A DNA stretch of 64,000 bases from Chitinophagaceae bacterium. Lineage in GTDB: Bacteria > Bacteroidota > Bacteroidia > Chitinophagales > Chitinophagaceae. Made by a program: the position numbers and the translations under genes. Under the pieces are notes generated by a model. That model was not told where the DNA came from, made no database searches, and saw only the letters and a program-made list of their open reading frames with translations. This document shows positions 53,012 through 60,745 of this stretch, one piece after another. Positions within the stretch are counted from its first letter, which is position 1. Every line of letters starts with the position of its first letter. The stretch lies in assembly GCA_020403425.1 (NCBI GenBank), contig JADBXR010000010.1, positions 1-64,000 of the forward strand. The letters run 5' to 3'.

Positions 53012-53302
53012 TTAGCTGGCCCCATATAATTTCACCAATATCTCCCATTCATCTGCAAGAGGCAAGCTGCAGGGGGCTTTACCGGCCCTGCTGTACCAGT
53101 AGCGGGCATTGCCCTCGTCGCCCTCTTTTCGGTGCAGGTAAGCATGGATATGTGCCGAAGATGGGTCGTTCAGGTCGTTGATCAAATCGTGGGCCTTGTG
53201 CCAGTCGCCCCTGGCATCGTACCACAAACTTTGCAGCTGCACGCTGATCCCTTCCGGAACTTGCCCTGCTGCTACTGCATGAAGAAAATCGGGGTAACGC
53301 AT
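53012..53302 (-). CDS. Conserved hypothetical protein, about 96 aa
   Basis: From the ATG at 53302 the product is 96 aa, soluble, Trp- and His-rich (LQSLWYDARGDWHKAHDLINDLNDPSSAHIHAYLHRKEGDEGNARYWYSRAG). The helical, repeat-like pattern suggests a short TPR-like fold. The earlier ORF start at 53341 lacks conserved character. Convergent with the M23 gene and divergent from ruvB. Function unknown. Confidence 0.7.
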   Translation of the reverse strand: MRYPDFLHAVAAGQVPEGISVQLQSLWYDARGDWHKAHDLINDLNDPSSAHIHAYLHRKEGDEGNARYWYSRAGKAPCSLPLADEWEILVKLYGAS

Positions 53303-53403
53303 GGTTAAAATTACGAAAACCAGCCATTGTTTTTCTGACAAGCGTGCCAGTCAGCATATATCCAGCAGAACAGCTAAGAATTCGTAAGCTCTGCCGGATT
53401 TTG

Positions 53404-53411
53404 TAGTTTTG
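53404..53411 (+). promoter_or_regulatory. TAnnTTTG -7 element for ruvB
   Basis: TAGTTTTG, 7 nt upstream of the ruvB ATG at 53419. Confidence 0.5.
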
Positions 53412-53418
53412 ACGTTCT

Positions 53419-54450
53419 ATGGCCAATAGCAACCTGAATACCGATCCCTCTAACCTGAGTTCTGCGGATAAGGAGTTTGAGAATACGATACGTCCCAAAG
53501 AGATCGATGATTTCTCCGGTCAGCCACAATTGATCGAGAACCTGGTCATATTTATCAAAGCTGCCAAGATCAGGGGCGAAGCGCTGGATCATATTCTGTT
53601 TCACGGTCCGCCCGGCCTGGGTAAGACCACATTGAGCCGTATTGTTGCCAATGAGCTGGGTGTGAACATCAAGGAAACTTCCGGACCGGTGATCGAGAAA
53701 CCCGGCGACCTGGCGGGACTGCTTACCAACCTGCAACCCAATGATGTATTGTTCATTGATGAGATACACCGGTTAAGTACAGTGGTGGAAGAATACCTGT
53801 ATGCTGCCATGGAAGATTTCCGGATCGATATCATGATCGATAGCGGCCCTAATGCACGCAGCGTTCAGATCAACCTGAACCCGTTCACGTTGGTGGGAGC
53901 CACTACCCGAAGCGGACTGCTTACGGCACCGCTCCTGTCTCGTTTCGGTATCAAATCCAGGCTGGAATATTACCAGGCAGATACGTTGAAGAAGATCATT
54001 GAAAGAAGTGCCGCCATTCTGCAGACAAAAATCACCACAGATGCCGCTTTTGAGATCTCGCGTCGTAGTCGTGGTACACCACGTATTGCCAACAGCCTGT
54101 TGCGCAGGGTTCGTGATTTTGCACAGGTGTTGAATGATGGTAAAATTGATCTGGGTATCACCCAGCATGCCTTGAAAGCGTTGAACGTAGATGAGCACGG
54201 GCTGGATGAAATGGATAACCGGATCCTAGCTGCCATTATCGATAAGTTCAAAGGGGGCCCTGTTGGCTTGACCACGATCGCCACTGCTGTTGGCGAAGAA
54301 GCAGGAACACTGGAGGAGGTATATGAACCGTTCCTGATTCAGGAAGGTTTCCTGCAGCGCACACCCCGTGGCCGTGAAGTGACCGCCAAAGCCTATGAAC
54401 ACCTGGGGCGCTCTCCGTTAACGGGTAACCAGCCCAACCTGTTCAGCTAA
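53419..54450 (+). CDS. ruvB: Holliday junction branch-migration ATPase RuvB
   Basis: AAA+ motor that drives branch migration with RuvA. The 343-aa protein starts with the [12 protein letters not shown] region and has Walker [11 protein letters not shown], Walker [11 protein letters not shown], sensor/arginine-finger segments [18 protein letters not shown] and [20 protein letters not shown], and the C-terminal winged helix ([18 protein letters not shown]). Normal length. ruvA is not nearby. Confidence 0.97.
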   Translation: MANSNLNTDPSNLSSADKEFENTIRPKEIDDFSGQPQLIENLVIFIKAAKIRGEALDHILFHGPPGLGKTTLSRIVANELGVNIKETSGPVIEKPGDLAGLLTNLQPNDVLFIDEIHRLSTVVEEYLYAAMEDFRIDIMIDSGPNARSVQINLNPFTLVGATTRSGLLTAPLLSRFGIKSRLEYYQADTLKKIIERSAAILQTKITTDAAFEISRRSRGTPRIANSLLRRVRDFAQVLNDGKIDLGITQHALKALNVDEHGLDEMDNRILAAIIDKFKGGPVGLTTIATAVGEEAGTLEEVYEPFLIQEGFLQRTPRGREVTAKAYEHLGRSPLTGNQPNLFS

Positions 54451-54451
54451 A

Positions 54452-54480
54452 AAAAGGCCCCACAAATTGTGAGGCCTTGA
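54452..54480. terminator. Terminator between convergent ruvB and response regulator
   Basis: AAGGCC and CAC pair with GGCCTT and GTG (one C-A mismatch) around AAATT. It is flanked by an A-run on the left (a T-tract for the minus strand) and by AT-rich TTGATAATAATTATT on the right, so it may serve both genes. Confidence 0.75.
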
Positions 54481-54501
54481 TAATAATTATTTCAGAACCG
54501 G

Positions 54502-55197
54502 TTAAGGCGCCACAAGGCGGAAACCGTTGCCGTGAATATTCACGATCTCAATATTACTGTCCTCTTTCAGGTATTTACGGAGTTTGGCAATATATACGTC
54601 CATGCTGCGGCCATTGAAATAAGTGTCGCTGCCCCAGATCTTTTTCAGGGCGCGTTCGCGGGGAAGCAGGTCGTTCTTATGTTCTGCCAGCATCTTCAGC
54701 AGTTCATTCTCTTTGGGCGAAAGGGTTTGCGTAACACCATCATGTCTCAGCTCGCGCAGTTTGGGGTTGAAATGATACTTGCCTAGGTCGAATTCCACAT
54801 TATCACTTACGCGGTTCTCTTCCTCATTCCGTTTCAGGATGGCTTTGATCTTTAAGAGGAGTACTTCACTGTCGAATGGTTTGGTGATATAGTCATCCGC
54901 ACCCAGTTTATACCCCTGGATGATATCATCCTTCATGGTTTTGGCACTGAGAAAGAACAGTGGGATATCAGGATCCACATCGCGTATTTCCTCTGCCAGG
55001 GTAAAACCATCCATATTCGGCATCATCACATCGAGCAGGCAGATATCAAATTTCTCGCGCTGGAAAGCGGCAAGGCCCAAGCGGCCATCCCTTTCCAGGG
55101 TAACATCATATTCATTCAACTCCAGGTAGTTCTTTAACACCATACCCAGGTTGGTATCATCTTCGCATAACAGTATTTTGTTCTTTCTGTCTTCCAT
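54502..55197 (-). CDS. OmpR-family response regulator (orphan)
   Basis: A 231-aa two-component output protein, start ATG at 55197 (the longer ORF uses TTG). The receiver domain has the acidic pair in LLCEDDTNLG, the phospho-acceptor Asp in CLLDVMMPNMDG, Ser/Thr in FLSAKT and the Lys in DDYITKPFD. The C-terminal winged helix has LSPKENELLKMLAEHKNDLLPRE and GRSMDVYIAKLRKYLKED. No histidine kinase is adjacent, so its partner is elsewhere. RprY-like in architecture. Confidence 0.93.
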   Translation of the reverse strand: MEDRKNKILLCEDDTNLGMVLKNYLELNEYDVTLERDGRLGLAAFQREKFDICLLDVMMPNMDGFTLAEEIRDVDPDIPLFFLSAKTMKDDIIQGYKLGADDYITKPFDSEVLLLKIKAILKRNEEENRVSDNVEFDLGKYHFNPKLRELRHDGVTQTLSPKENELLKMLAEHKNDLLPRERALKKIWGSDTYFNGRSMDVYIAKLRKYLKEDSNIEIVNIHGNGFRLVAP

Positions 55198-55336
55198 GGT
55201 AATCAATTATTTAACGTGAAATAAAGATAAAACAAAGCGAATTCACTTCCGCTTGACGCAATCTTTTGTTAAAACGACCGCTATTCTGAATGAAAAGTTA
55301 AACATTTCTGCACAGCCGGGAACCGATCGGACCATT

Positions 55337-56284
55337 TTATTTCAGCAGGTGCTCGAAACGTTTGTCAGTGAGACTTTTCAGGAAAGCGACCAGGTCTGCC
55401 TTTTCCTGTCGCGTAAGTCCTAGTGGTACTGCAACCCTATTGTCCATATTGATGGGGTTCAGTACAAAAGCGCCTGTGTTATTGTAATATTCCACCACTT
55501 CTTCCAGGGTTTTGAACATGCCGTTATGCATGTAGGGGCCCGTTACCGCCACATTGCGCAGACCGGGCGTTTTGAATTTACCCAGGTCTTCTTTTTTACC
55601 GGTGACCTTGTACCTGCCTGGATCGTTCAGGCCCTTACCGTCGTAAAGGCCGATATTTAGGAACTCATCGGTGGTGAAATCCTGCATGCGGTGGCAGTCG
55701 AAACATTTGGTCTTTTCGCTGATGAACAATTTTCTTCCCCTTTCCTCCTGTTCGGTCATCTGGGTACTATCGTCGAAAGAAAGGTCAAATCGGCTGCTGT
55801 CGGTTTCCAGTGTTTTTTCAAAAGCGGCAAAAGCAACTGCCAGATTGTTAGCATTGGGAACTGCGCCGAATGTCCGGAGAAAAAGTTCCCGGTAAACCTT
55901 GCTTTGGTTCAGTCTGGCCACAGCTTCCTTAATGGGTAATCCCATCTCATCGGGATGGGCGATGGGCATCAGCGATTGTTGCTCCAGTGAACCTGCCCTT
56001 CCATCCCAGAAAAAATAAGGACGGTTTTTCATGTTCAGAACAGGCGGTGTGTTACGGGTGGTGGGTCTGCCGTAGATACCCATACTGAAAGCGACCGTAT
56101 CTGAAAAACCATATTCGGGAATATGGCAGCTGGCACAGCTGATGGATGAATCTTTCGAGAGGATCTTTTCGTGGAACAGTTGCTCGCCCAGTTTTGCTTT
56201 TGACAGGACCTTCGGTGGCGCAGAAAAAGCTACCAGCAGGTAAACAGTTATGGATACAAGGGAAAGCAGCCCTGTTTTTTTCAT
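55337..56284 (-). CDS. Di-haem cytochrome c peroxidase / MauG family protein
   Basis: Periplasmic di-haem c protein of 315 aa from the ATG at 56284. A signal peptide (about 1-24, LLSLVSITVYLLVAFSA) leads to two CxxCH haem sites: CASCH in the N-terminal domain and CFDCH mid-protein. The family signatures TPPVLNMKNRPYFFWDGRAGSLEQQ and KFKTPGLRNVAVTGPYMHNGMFKTLEEVVEYYN are present. The longer ORF start at 56314 overlaps the promoter element. Reduces H2O2 or acts as an oxidase; the specific role is unknown. Confidence 0.93.
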   Translation of the reverse strand: MKKTGLLSLVSITVYLLVAFSAPPKVLSKAKLGEQLFHEKILSKDSSISCASCHIPEYGFSDTVAFSMGIYGRPTTRNTPPVLNMKNRPYFFWDGRAGSLEQQSLMPIAHPDEMGLPIKEAVARLNQSKVYRELFLRTFGAVPNANNLAVAFAAFEKTLETDSSRFDLSFDDSTQMTEQEERGRKLFISEKTKCFDCHRMQDFTTDEFLNIGLYDGKGLNDPGRYKVTGKKEDLGKFKTPGLRNVAVTGPYMHNGMFKTLEEVVEYYNNTGAFVLNPINMDNRVAVPLGLTRQEKADLVAFLKSLTDKRFEHLLK

Positions 56285-56288
56285 GTTG

Positions 56289-56296
56289 CAAAGGTA
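56289..56296 (-). promoter_or_regulatory. TAnnTTTG -7 element for the cytochrome gene
   Basis: The minus strand reads TACCTTTG and ends only 4 nt before the ATG at 56284. Confidence 0.5.
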
Positions 56297-56354
56297 AAAC
56301 AGAACCAGATTCACTAAAATTGTGTTTTAATTTGTATCGATAAAACAAACAGAC

Positions 56355-56726
56355 ATGTTATTGACGCCGGACAATAAGCTGAAAAAACTAATCGTGATCG
56401 GTGATCGGGTATTGATACGTCCTTCAAAGGCAGATGCCCAGACCGCCAGTGGTCTGTACCTGCCACCGGGTGTGCAGGAAAAAGAAAAGGTACAGCAAGG
56501 ATACGTGATCAAGACAGGTCCTGGTTATGCCATACCCATGCCCGTGGATGATGAACCCTGGCGCTCGGAAGAAGAGAGTGTGAAATACGTTCCCCTGCAG
56601 GCACGTGAGGGCGACCTGGCCATTTTTCTGCTGGGCGGCGCCACAGAAGTGATGTACGAGGGAGAAAAATATTTCATTGTACCGCAAAGCGCGATCTTGT
56701 TGCTGGAGAGGGAAGAGGACCTGTAA
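56355..56726 (+). CDS. GroES-like co-chaperonin family protein
   Basis: A 123-aa protein with the Cpn10 pattern: KKLIVIGDRVLIRPSKADAQTASGLYLPPGVQEKEKVQQGYVIKTG, matching GDRVLV-x-P-x-E-x-x-T-x-S-G-x-x-x-P of GroES including the mobile-loop region, then YEGEKYFIVPQSAILLL. It is longer than canonical GroES (~97 aa), with an insertion (about 60-85, VDDEPWRSEEESVKYVPLQ). No groEL neighbour exists, so it is likely a second, divergent GroES of unknown partner. Confidence 0.87.
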   Translation: MLLTPDNKLKKLIVIGDRVLIRPSKADAQTASGLYLPPGVQEKEKVQQGYVIKTGPGYAIPMPVDDEPWRSEEESVKYVPLQAREGDLAIFLLGGATEVMYEGEKYFIVPQSAILLLEREEDL

Positions 56727-56791
56727 TAGTATCTCCGTTTAGTATTGCAACCAGGAGTTTTTGTTTTCAGCACATCATACCAACGATTTTT

Positions 56792-58327
56792 ATGAAAAAC
56801 CAGGCAGATTTTTTGGAGATAGTCAACACAGGTTACCAGTTCAAAGGCGACCGCGTTAAAATAGGCAGCGCCATGCTGGAGGGTGAAGTGGTGGCGGGCG
56901 CGGATGTATTTCTTCCGCTGCGTACGCTGAACCGCCACGGATTAATAGCCGGTGCTACCGGTACAGGTAAGACCAAAACCCTGCAGATGCTCAGTGAACA
57001 CCTGAGCGATAACAGCGTTCCGGTATTGCTCATGGATATCAAAGGAGATCTCAGCGGTATTGCAGCCAGTGGTGCCATGAACGATAAGATCAAAGAACGT
57101 TGCCAGTTGATACAGGTGGATTGGCAACCTGCGGCTTTTCCAACAGAACTTATGACGCTGAGCAATGAGAAAGGCATTCGCTTGCGGGCAACGGTAAGCG
57201 AGTTCGGGCCGGTATTACTGAGTAAGATATTGGGCCTGAACGATACGCAGGCCGGACTGGTATCCATGATCTTCAAATACTGTGATGACAACCAACTGCC
57301 TTTGCTCGATCTGAAAGATTTTATCAAAGTATTGCAGTTCGTGGGTAACGAAGGGAAGGCTGAGATCGAAAAAAGCTATGGTAAAATATCCACCACCTCA
57401 ACCGGAACCATCCTGCGTAAAGTGATTGAACTGCAACAGCAGGGTGCTGATGTGTTCTTTGGAGAGAGAAGTTTCGAAGTGGAGGACCTCATGCGGATCA
57501 GCGATGATGGCAGGGGTATGATCAATATTATCCGTGTTACCGATATGCAGGACAGGCCCAAACTGTTCTCCACTTTCATGCTGCAGCTGCTGGCCGAGTT
57601 GTACGCTACCTGTCCGGAAGAAGGTGACCTGGACAAACCCAAACTGATCCTTTTTATTGATGAGGCGCATCTCATATTCAAAGAAGCTACGGAAGCTTTG
57701 ATGCAACAGATAGAGACCGTGATCAAACTCATCCGTTCGAAAGGAGTGGGCATTTATTTCTGTACACAGAATCCGCAGGATATACCGGCGCCGATCCTGA
57801 GCCAGCTTGGGTTAAAAGTACAGCATGCCTTACGGGCCTTTACGGCCGCTGACAGGAAAACGATCAAACAGGCGGCAGAGAATTTTCCCGAAACGGAATT
57901 CTATCAAACGGATGAGCTGTTGACACAAATGGGCATTGGCGAGGCCCTGGTAACCCTTCTGAACGAAAAAGGTATACCCACGCCATTGGTGCATACCCTG
58001 CTTTGCCCGCCACGAAGCAGGATGGATGTATTGAGTGAGGATGAGATCCAGTCGCTTGTATCCGCCAGTAAACTGGCTTCCAAATATGCCAAAGAAATAG
58101 ACAGTGAAAGCGCCTACGAAATACTCAATGCCAAATTACAGGAAGCTGCTGAACGTACAGGGACTGCAGAGGCACCCCAGTCTGGGAAACGTGTGGTGAA
58201 AGAGGAAAGCTTTTTCGATAACCCGGTAGTGAAGCAAGTGGGAAGGACCGCCGCCAGTGTGATCACCCGCAGTTTACTGGGTGCGTTGGGACTGGGTGGC
58301 AGAAGCCGTAAACGAAACCTATGGTAA
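56792..58327 (+). CDS. HerA-type ATPase of the DUF853/YjgR family
   Basis: A 511-aa P-loop ATPase. Walker A GATGTGKTKT (about 54-61), Walker B LILFIDEAHLIF (about 289-300), a QNPQDIP sensor-like motif (IYFCTQNPQDIPAPI) and a C-terminal basic tail (GRSRKRNLW). It belongs to the HerA/FtsK-like clade; E. coli YjgR is a member. Function is poorly known. It lies 65 bp after the GroES-like gene and is convergent with recQ, only 3 bp apart. Confidence 0.9.
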   Translation: MKNQADFLEIVNTGYQFKGDRVKIGSAMLEGEVVAGADVFLPLRTLNRHGLIAGATGTGKTKTLQMLSEHLSDNSVPVLLMDIKGDLSGIAASGAMNDKIKERCQLIQVDWQPAAFPTELMTLSNEKGIRLRATVSEFGPVLLSKILGLNDTQAGLVSMIFKYCDDNQLPLLDLKDFIKVLQFVGNEGKAEIEKSYGKISTTSTGTILRKVIELQQQGADVFFGERSFEVEDLMRISDDGRGMINIIRVTDMQDRPKLFSTFMLQLLAELYATCPEEGDLDKPKLILFIDEAHLIFKEATEALMQQIETVIKLIRSKGVGIYFCTQNPQDIPAPILSQLGLKVQHALRAFTAADRKTIKQAAENFPETEFYQTDELLTQMGIGEALVTLLNEKGIPTPLVHTLLCPPRSRMDVLSEDEIQSLVSASKLASKYAKEIDSESAYEILNAKLQEAAERTGTAEAPQSGKRVVKEESFFDNPVVKQVGRTAASVITRSLLGALGLGGRSRKRNLW

Positions 58328-58330
58328 CCA

Positions 58331-60235
58331 TCAGGGCTTCAGGTGAATGATCTCCTGCTCATCTATGTGGATGATCTCTTCTGTTTGCAGGAAGTCGAGA
58401 ACCGCCCAGATCTTCTCTTTGCTGAATTGTCCCAATTGTTTTATCAATAGGGTTACAGCGATACCTGCCTGCGCATTTTGTTTGATCCCTTGCTCTATCT
58501 GCAGGAATTCTTCGGGTGATATGGCTTTTCTTTTACGGGTAAGGCAGTTGTCGCAGTTACCGCAGTCCTTACTTTTGGTGTCACCAAAATAAGTAGAGAT
58601 ATACCTGCTTCGACATTGTTCCGGTAATAATATGTATCGTATCATGTTCTCTACCCGTTCGATGAACTGCTGTTTTCTTTCCAGGTAGCGGTCCTGGTTG
58701 ATCTGCAGGTATTGTGCCGGGGCACGGTTCAGCAGAAAGTGGATCTGCGGGGTGTCTTTTTGCGGCAGATATTCGATGATACCAAAGGATTGTAACAGTA
58801 ACAGCTGTTTCTGTATCTCCTCTATCGATAAACGGCAAAGCCAGGCCAGTTGTTTTTCATGAACAGATACCCGGTTGTCAAAAATACCTTCATAGGTTCG
58901 TAGCAGGCACCGGATCAGGTTCTCTGTTTCCGGGTGACTCTGTTCAAACTGTTCTATGGATTCGCGGGTGGTATTGAAGTTTACCTGGGAGGGCAGGAAG
59001 ATGCTTTCTGAAAAAGTGATATGTCCCTCCTGTTCCAATACTTTCAGGGTATTGATCACCAGCATGCTTTCCAGTTTGAAATTCTTCACGAATTCCAGCA
59101 GGTCAAAATCGAAATACTGTCCTTCTCCCACACCTACTGGTATCTGTAGGTAGTCGGCCAGTGCCTGGTAAACCCGTTTTATTTCGGGTACTGGCGGGAA
59201 ACGTTTGTCCGGTAAACTTCTCAGGTTGTCAATACCGTCGGGCTGGTAGATCTGGACGGCATAGGATCTTTTGCCATCCCTGCCTGCTCTACCTGCTTCC
59301 TGGTAATAGTTTTCAAGACAGTCGGGGATATCATAATGGATCACGCTGCGAACATCTGCTTTGTCGATACCCATTCCGAATGCATTGGTGCAGACCATTA
59401 CCCTTACCCGGTTCTGTATCCAGGCTTCCTGTTTCTGCGTGCGTTGTTCCTGCGATAATCCTGCGTGATAATGATCGGCCTGAATGTTTTGCAGGTTCAG
59501 CAGGTAGGCCAGTTCCTTGGTTTGTTTTCGGCTGCTGCAATATACAATGCTGCTGCCGGGTACATTGTTCAGGATATCCTGCAGCTTGTTGATCTTGCTG
59601 TCCACACAAAAACTACTGTAAGAGATATTCGGTCTTTCAAATGACTGGCGGAAAACTTTCGGATGATGCATTTTCAGTTGCACCAGTATGTCTTCCTGTA
59701 CCACTGGTGTGGCCGATGCGGTAACGGCTATCAGTGGTATTCCCGGAACTTCTTCCCGCAACTGCGCAATGCGTAAATAGGGCGGACGGAAATCATAGCC
59801 CCACTGCGATACGCAGTGCGCTTCATCCACTACCACCAGTGAAACATTCATTGCCGGTAGGTATTCTTTGAACAAGGCTGTTTCCAGTCGTTCGGGCGAC
59901 AGGTATAGAAAGGTGAAATCGCCATGTGTGGCCTGCTGTAATATCTTTTTCACCTCATAGTATGCCAGGCCGCTGTGCAGGGCAACGGCAGGGATCCCTT
60001 TTTGTTCAAGGCCGTTCACCTGGTCCTGCATCAGGGCGATCAGAGGACTGATGACCAGGCACAACCCATCCATCATGAGTGCAGGAACCTGGTAACAAAT
60101 GGATTTGCCACCACCGGTCGGCAATAAGGCCAGCGTATCATTCTCTTCCAGTATGGACCGGATGATCTCTTCCTGCATGGGGCGGAACTGTTGGTGTTTC
60201 CAGTACTGCTGTAATATGGAAAGGGGAGAGGGCAT
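58331..60235 (-). CDS. recQ: ATP-dependent DNA helicase RecQ (no HRDC domain)
   Basis: 3'-5' DNA helicase of recombination repair. The 634-aa protein has motif I LLPTGGGKSICYQVPAL, the DEAH box DEAHCVSQWGYDFRPPY, motif VI EAGRAGRDGK, and an RQC region with zinc cysteines (CRSRYISTYFGD ... CGNCDNC). After the RQC winged helix the protein ends without an HRDC domain, so it belongs to the shorter RecQ class that many Bacteroidota carry beside a full-length one. Its start codon is 7 bp from the left arm of the four-helix-protein element. Confidence 0.93.
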   Translation of the reverse strand: MPSPLSILQQYWKHQQFRPMQEEIIRSILEENDTLALLPTGGGKSICYQVPALMMDGLCLVISPLIALMQDQVNGLEQKGIPAVALHSGLAYYEVKKILQQATHGDFTFLYLSPERLETALFKEYLPAMNVSLVVVDEAHCVSQWGYDFRPPYLRIAQLREEVPGIPLIAVTASATPVVQEDILVQLKMHHPKVFRQSFERPNISYSSFCVDSKINKLQDILNNVPGSSIVYCSSRKQTKELAYLLNLQNIQADHYHAGLSQEQRTQKQEAWIQNRVRVMVCTNAFGMGIDKADVRSVIHYDIPDCLENYYQEAGRAGRDGKRSYAVQIYQPDGIDNLRSLPDKRFPPVPEIKRVYQALADYLQIPVGVGEGQYFDFDLLEFVKNFKLESMLVINTLKVLEQEGHITFSESIFLPSQVNFNTTRESIEQFEQSHPETENLIRCLLRTYEGIFDNRVSVHEKQLAWLCRLSIEEIQKQLLLLQSFGIIEYLPQKDTPQIHFLLNRAPAQYLQINQDRYLERKQQFIERVENMIRYILLPEQCRSRYISTYFGDTKSKDCGNCDNCLTRKRKAISPEEFLQIEQGIKQNAQAGIAVTLLIKQLGQFSKEKIWAVLDFLQTEEIIHIDEQEIIHLKP

Positions 60236-60241
60236 CGGCTA

Positions 60242-60745
60242 GTGGTGAGACGTGAGACGTGAGGCGTGAGTCGTCAGTCGTGAGTTTTTAGTGAGGTGAT
60301 CATTTTTGACAGCATCTGAAAACAGTGGGTCATATTCTTTTTTTCTTGTGTCAGATATTCCTGATGGATATAGCCAAGTTCAATGGCTATATCCAATGCG
60401 GTATCTATTTCAATAAGCGAACCTCGTGAAATTTTGGAAAACCGCTTTCTTTCGGTTTCGGATTTTCTTGAAAAACCTTCGGCTATATTCAAATGTACAG
60501 AAACGGCTGCTCTTCTGAGCTGTTGCGTCAAAGCGTATTTCTCCTCAGGCGGGAATGATCGGGTGCTTTTATATAAGCAGACGGTCAACTCCCTTGATGC
60601 AGAAAAGATTTCTAAGTGCGTGTGTGATAATTCGAGAAACATAAAATATGTTTATCTCAAATTACTTTATCCTTCAACCTAGTTATTAAGTATTTATACC
60701 TAATTCACTCACTGACTCACGTCTCACGCCTCACGACTGACGATC
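60242..60745. mobile_element. Heptamer inverted-repeat unit carrying a four-helix-bundle gene (element I)
   Basis: Inverted arms enclose one gene. The left arm 60242-60284 is GTGAGAC, GTGAGAC, GTGAGGC, GTGAGTC, GTCAGTC, GTGAG. The right arm (60705-60745) read on the minus strand has the same words in another order. Shared perfect segments are 14 nt (60271-60284 with 60730-60743) and two of 13 nt. The unit of about 500 bp exactly fills the space between the recQ start and the copA stop. No target-site duplication is evident. Mobility is inferred, not shown. Confidence 0.65.
60274..60642 (-). CDS. Four-helix-bundle protein (23S rRNA intervening-sequence family)
   Basis: A 122-aa protein of the four-helix-bundle family first known from genes in 23S rRNA intervening sequences, a fold shared with the Avd protein of diversity-generating retroelements. 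The core motif is YALTQQLRRAAVSVHLNIAEGFSRKSETERKRFSKISRGSLIEIDTALDIAIELGY. Four amphipathic helices can be traced (about 6-30, 33-58, 62-95, 98-118). The N-terminus FLELSHTHLEIFSASRELTV fits the family. Its stop and last codons are supplied by the left repeat arm. It is not inside rRNA here. It may bind the repeat DNA or RNA; this is inference. Confidence 0.88.
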   Translation of the reverse strand: MFLELSHTHLEIFSASRELTVCLYKSTRSFPPEEKYALTQQLRRAAVSVHLNIAEGFSRKSETERKRFSKISRGSLIEIDTALDIAIELGYIHQEYLTQEKKNMTHCFQMLSKMITSLKTHD

